In this document: in pieces, positions 60,711 through 64,000 of the stretch
How positions within the stretch are numbered: the first letter of the stretch is position 1
How the letters are laid out: each line of letters opens with the position of its first letter
NCBI RefSeq assembly: GCF_900177275.1
Contig: NZ_FXAG01000003.1
Span: 28,509 to 92,508 of the forward strand
DNA from: Pseudogulbenkiania subflava DSM 22618
GTDB lineage: Bacteria > Pseudomonadota > Gammaproteobacteria > Burkholderiales > Chromobacteriaceae
Length of the DNA: 64,000 bases
Direction of reading: 5' to 3'
Notes under the pieces: generated by a model
What the model saw: the letters and a program-made list of their open reading frames with translations, nothing else
Told to the model about the DNA's origin: nothing
Databases searched by the model: none
Translations under genes and position numbers: made by a program

Positions 60711-62645
60711 ATGGCGAAGGAAGAATCCGTGTCCGACCTCAGCCGCCGCCAATTCCTCGGCACCTCGACCATGCTGGGGCTGGCTGGCATCGGCCTGAGT
60801 GCCGGGCTCAGCGCCTGCAAGGATGGCGGCGCCCAGGCGGCCGCCGACAGCAGCGCGGGCGCTGCGGCAACGGCACCGGCCCACGGTGCCGGGCACAACC
60901 CGCACAAGCTGCCCGGCCAGCTCGACGACTACTACGGCCTGTGGTCCGGCGGCCACTCCGGCGAGATGCGCGTGCTGGGCCTGCCGTCGGGGCGCGAGAT
61001 CAAGCGCATCCCGGTGTTCAACATGGACTGCATGAGCGGCTGGGGCATCACCAACGAATCCAAGGCCATCCTCGGCACCAAGCCGGACGGCACACCCAAG
61101 TACATGGTCGGCGACACCCACCACGTGCACGCCTCCTACGCCAAGGGCACCTACGACGGCCGCTACGCCTGGGTCAACGACAAGATCAACTCGCGCCTGG
61201 CGCGCATCCGCCTCGACACCTTCGAGTGCGACAAGATCACCGAACTGCCCAACGTGCAGGGCTTCCACGGCATCTTCCCGGACAAGCGCGACCCGGTGGA
61301 CCAGAACGTCGACCACACCACGCGCGTGTTCTGCGGCAGCGAATTCCACATCCCGCACCCCAACGACGGCCGCGACCTCGAGTCGCCGGAGAAATACGGC
61401 GCGCTGTTCACCTGCGTCGACGCCGAGACCATGGAAGTACGCTGGCAGTGCAAGGTCGACGGCAACATGGACCTGGTGGCCACCTCGTACGACGGCAAGC
61501 TCGCCGCCTCCAACCAGTACAACACCGAGAACGGCATCCACTACGAAGACATGATGTCGGCCGAACGCGACGCCTGCGTGTTCTTCAACATCGCCCGCAT
61601 CGAGCAGGCGGTGAAGGACGGCAAGTTCAAGACCGTCGGCGATTCGAAAGTCCCGGTGGTGGACGGCACCAAGGCCGCCAACGCCGACCCCAAGACCGCG
61701 CTCACCGCCTACGTGCCGGTGCCGAAGAACCCGCACGGCGTCAACGCCAGCCCGGACGCCAAGTACTTCATCTGCGCCGGCAAGCTGTCGCCGACCGCCA
61801 CCGTGATCGAACTGGAGAAGGTGCTGGCCTGGTTCGACGGCAAGCTCGACGACATCAAGAAGACCATCGCCGCCGAAGTGGAACTGGGTCTGGGCCCCTT
61901 GCACACCGCCTTCGACGGCCGCGGCAACGCCTACACTACGCTGTTCCTCGACTCGCAGATGGTGAAGTGGAACGTCGCCGAGGCGATCAAGTTCTACGGC
62001 GGCGACAAGAACGCCAAGTACGTGGTGGACCGCCTCGACGTGCAGTTCCAGCCCGGCCACACCAACGCCTCGATGTCGGAGACGCGCGAGGCCGACGGCC
62101 AGTGGCTGGCGGTGGGCTGCAAGTTCTCCAAGGACCGCTTCCTGCCGGTGGGCCCGCTGCATCCGGAAAACGAACAGCTGGTCGACATCAGCGGCGACAA
62201 GATGATCCACGTCGCCGACCACCCGGTGTACCCGGAGCCGCACGACTTCATCATCGTCAAGCGCGACAAGATCAAGACGCGCCAGGTCTACAACCTGGAC
62301 GACTTCCCGCTGGCGCTGAAAGACCCGAAGGAAAGCCGCGTCGAACGCCACGGCAACAAGGTGACAATCCACCTCGCCTCGCAGGCGCCGGCGTTCAGCC
62401 TGAGGGAATTCAAGGTCAAGAAGGGCGACGAGGTGACAGTGATCCTGACCAACCTCGACAAGGTGGAAGACCTCACCCACGGTTTCGCCATTCCGAAGTA
62501 CAACGTCAACTTCATCGTCAACCCGCAGGAGACCAAGTCGGTCACCTTCAAGGCAGACAAGCCGGGCATCTACTGGTGCTACTGCACCCACTTCTGCCAC
62601 GCGCTGCACCTGGAGATGCGCTCGCGCCTGATCGTCGAGCGCTGA
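60711..62645 (+). CDS. nosZ: nitrous-oxide reductase NosZ (clade I, Tat-exported)
   Basis: 644-residue periplasmic copper enzyme reducing N2O to N2. Tat signal SRRQFLGTS (from residue 11), beta-propeller CuZ domain with ligand-region segments DTHHVHAS, GFHGIFPDK, HIPHPNDG and KNPHGVN, and the C-terminal CuA cupredoxin domain with WCYCTHFCHALHLEM. The Tat signal together with nosR indicates the classical clade I enzyme. The ATG at 60711 has GGAG 8 bases upstream. It is transcribed from its own FNR-box promoter, about 1.5 kb after nosL, rather than directly after nosR. A strong terminator follows. Confidence 0.97.
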   Translation: MAKEESVSDLSRRQFLGTSTMLGLAGIGLSAGLSACKDGGAQAAADSSAGAAATAPAHGAGHNPHKLPGQLDDYYGLWSGGHSGEMRVLGLPSGREIKRIPVFNMDCMSGWGITNESKAILGTKPDGTPKYMVGDTHHVHASYAKGTYDGRYAWVNDKINSRLARIRLDTFECDKITELPNVQGFHGIFPDKRDPVDQNVDHTTRVFCGSEFHIPHPNDGRDLESPEKYGALFTCVDAETMEVRWQCKVDGNMDLVATSYDGKLAASNQYNTENGIHYEDMMSAERDACVFFNIARIEQAVKDGKFKTVGDSKVPVVDGTKAANADPKTALTAYVPVPKNPHGVNASPDAKYFICAGKLSPTATVIELEKVLAWFDGKLDDIKKTIAAEVELGLGPLHTAFDGRGNAYTTLFLDSQMVKWNVAEAIKFYGGDKNAKYVVDRLDVQFQPGHTNASMSETREADGQWLAVGCKFSKDRFLPVGPLHPENEQLVDISGDKMIHVADHPVYPEPHDFIIVKRDKIKTRQVYNLDDFPLALKDPKESRVERHGNKVTIHLASQAPAFSLREFKVKKGDEVTVILTNLDKVEDLTHGFAIPKYNVNFIVNPQETKSVTFKADKPGIYWCYCTHFCHALHLEMRSRLIVER

Positions 62646-62676
62646 TCCGGCACTCACCCCTTGCAACGAAGCGTTT

Positions 62677-62708
62677 CGGGAAGGCCTGCGGCCTTCCCGC
62701 TTTTTTTT
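62677..62708 (+). terminator. terminator of nosZ
   Basis: CGGGAAGGCC-TGC-GGCCTTCCCG, a perfect 10-bp stem followed by C and eight Ts, 32 bases after the nosZ stop. Confidence 0.93.
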
Positions 62709-62723
62709 GGGTGCGCTGCCCGC

Positions 62724-63104
62724 TCAGCGCGGCGCCGACAGCGCCGGTTTTTCCACCGGTAGCCCCGCGGCGACCCAATCGTCGAAACCGCCGGCGATGG
62801 AACGCACCGTGGTATAGCCCATCTGCAGCAACGACAGCGCCGCCAGCGCGGCGCAATTGCTGGTCTGGCAATACAGCAGCACCGGACGCTGGCGCTTGGC
62901 CCACTCCGGCGCCGCCTCCAACTTGAATTCCAGTACGCCGCGCGGCAGGTTGACCGCGCCGGGTACATGGCCGGCGGCGTACTCCGCCGGCTCGCGCACG
63001 TCCACCACCAGCACGCCGTCCGGCCGCCACGTCGCCGCCTCGGGCAGCGGTAGCTCGACGATGCGGCTACGCGCCTCCCGCACCAGATCGTGTGCGCTTC
63101 TCAT
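62724..63104 (-). CDS. rhodanese-domain protein
   Basis: 126-residue single-domain rhodanese. Motifs: VLVVDVREPAEYAAGHVPGA (CH2-type A), catalytic Cys79 in LLYCQTSNCAALAA, and the C-terminal IAGGFDDWVAAGLPV. It transfers sulfane sulfur from thiosulfate-like donors; the physiological acceptor is unknown. The start ATG at 63104 begins the conserved N-terminus (MRSAHDLVREARSRI) with GAGG-like sequence upstream. Convergent with nosZ. Confidence 0.9.
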   Translation of the reverse strand: MRSAHDLVREARSRIVELPLPEAATWRPDGVLVVDVREPAEYAAGHVPGAVNLPRGVLEFKLEAAPEWAKRQRPVLLYCQTSNCAALAALSLLQMGYTTVRSIAGGFDDWVAAGLPVEKPALSAPR

Positions 63105-63229
63105 CGCTTCGTCCTCTCGGCTCGTGAGGGAGGAATGTTCTCGATCACAACATGAATGATAGCCAGCGCCACCTCCAAAGGCAGCCCCGGAGGCTAGGCA
63201 GATACCCACGACGATAAGCACTCCAAGCT

Positions 63230-63262
63230 GAAAAAGAAAAACCGGCCCGAAAATCGAGCCGG
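63230..63262 (-). terminator. terminator of RTX-repeat gene
   Basis: On the minus strand CCGGC-T-CGA-TTT-TCG-G-GCCGG forms a stem with one internal mismatch, followed by a T-rich run, 37 bases after the RTX gene stop. Confidence 0.85.
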
Positions 63263-63299
63263 CTTGGTAGCAGATACTGACAACTAGACGATACTGCAA

Positions 63300-64000
63300 T
63301 TACTTCCAGTTGGCCGCCAGAACGGGTTGTAGCTGGCTCTGGTAGTCCTCCGGCAAAGTCAGTTGGCCTGCCGCCGGCGGGCTGAAGCTGGCCATGGCAT
63401 CGACCAGGCTTTGCACCTGGCTGGAGAGCAGGGTTTTGCCATCACTAGTATGAAACTGCTCCACTTGGTAAAAACCATCTTTGTACCAATTTTTCACGGT
63501 GATCTTATCCGTTGAGCCAATGACACTAACTTCGAGATCACTGCTGCGCCGCTTGAACCACAACTGCTCATAGCTAATACCTCCGCCAAGAAACAGTTGG
63601 TCTTCGCCCTCTTTCTCACTCAGGAGGTCGGCCCCATCACCACGGCTGAAATAGTAGCGATCATTACCAGCATCTCCCACAAGTACATCACTCCCAGCAC
63701 CGCCGGCCAGAGTGTTGTCAAGCGAGTTACCAGTAAGGTGGTTGTTGAGTTCGTTACCCGCGCCAAGCAAGGCACTGCCTTTGAGGAGCAGGTGTTCCAG
63801 ATTCTCACCCAGCGTGTAGTCGGTGGTGCTGGTGACAGTGTCTATGCCTGCATCCGCAAGCTCGACCACCATGTCACCGGCGTTATCTACAAAGTAGTTG
63901 TCGTTGCCCTCCCCCCCAATCAGGGTGTCGACACCCGCGCCGCCGTTGAGGGTGTCGTTCCCCATCCCGCCATCCAGATGGTTATCCAGTCCATTGCCGG
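63300..64000 (-). CDS. RTX-type calcium-binding repeat protein, C-terminal part (5' end outside window)
   Basis: The frame is open to the window edge; about 233 codons are visible. It begins in nonapeptide repeats (NDTLNGGAGVDTLIGGEGN, LAGGAGSDVLVGDAGNDRY), which form calcium-binding beta-rolls. An HCBP-related domain follows (LFLGGGISYEQLWFKR, then ITVKNWYKDGFYQVEQF), with a short tail likely to contain the type I secretion signal. Such proteins are secreted toxins, adhesins or enzymes; the catalytic part, if any, lies outside. Base composition is more AT-rich than the rest of the window, suggesting acquisition or relaxed codon use. Confidence 0.88.
   Translation of the reverse strand, partial: GNGLDNHLDGGMGNDTLNGGAGVDTLIGGEGNDNYFVDNAGDMVVELADAGIDTVTSTTDYTLGENLEHLLLKGSALLGAGNELNNHLTGNSLDNTLAGGAGSDVLVGDAGNDRYYFSRGDGADLLSEKEGEDQLFLGGGISYEQLWFKRRSSDLEVSVIGSTDKITVKNWYKDGFYQVEQFHTSDGKTLLSSQVQSLVDAMASFSPPAAGQLTLPEDYQSQLQPVLAANWK

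Overview
The window is GC-rich DNA (low to mid 60s % GC by eye) from a facultatively anaerobic, denitrifying Gram-negative bacterium. Gene content (LolB, clade I NosZ with NosR, RegBA-type redox kinase pair, RecBCD, the UbiUVT anaerobic quinone pathway, class III ribonucleotide reductase, diheme c5-like cytochromes) fits a betaproteobacterium, most plausibly the Neisseriales/Chromobacteriaceae side. That placement is inference from gene content; there is no rRNA in the window.

Layout: 1-5506 is housekeeping (ispE partial, lolB and a TPR lipoprotein on the minus strand; mutM and an acyltransferase on the plus strand; apaH convergent). 5791-9464 holds rep helicase, a host-attachment-family protein and a ThiS/Mut7-C fusion. 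9566-16053 carries a diheme cytochrome, tRNA-Arg(CCG), a TenA/heme-oxygenase-like protein co-transcribed with a large GGDEF/EAL protein, a truncated terC and a NUDIX hydrolase. 16271-26291 is a recC-recB-pap-recD operon with a polyphosphate:AMP phosphotransferase gene inserted. 26615-29671 holds a SirB2-like gene and ubiU-ubiV-ubiT. 29890-35447 is a triple-receiver hybrid kinase overlapping a REC-PAS-GGDEF-EAL regulator. 35569-38996 has an amine oxidoreductase, a LysR regulator and two small secreted Cys-containing (metal-type) proteins. 39591-42370 is the anaerobic ribonucleotide reductase locus. 42682-51112 contains a nitronate-monooxygenase-like gene, an ALDH-GST-FAD oxidase group, a periplasmic binding protein, a phosphoribosyltransferase, and ada-alkB. 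51453-62645 is regBA divergent from nosRDFYL, then a toxin-like gene pair, a lipoprotein cytochrome c and nosZ. A rhodanese and the 3' part of an RTX-repeat gene end the window.

The genes form a coherent oxygen-limitation programme. Two perfect FNR/DNR-type boxes (TTGAT-N4-GTCAA) lie upstream of nrdD and nosZ, and a near-match lies upstream of ubiU, so anaerobic dNTP synthesis, N2O respiration and O2-independent ubiquinone synthesis probably share a regulator. RegBA is encoded next to nosR.

The two most unusual things are these. (1) The class III ribonucleotide reductase lacks its glycyl-radical C-terminus; a separate 58-codon gene between nrdD and nrdG encodes that radical loop. (2) A family of nine palindromic intergenic repeats (about 98-260 bp, with terminal inverted repeats around AGAACCTGTTCA) sits mostly against the 3' ends of genes. 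It supplies or abuts several stop codons, and its central hairpin arms covary between copies. One copy lies exactly between nrdD and its detached radical domain.
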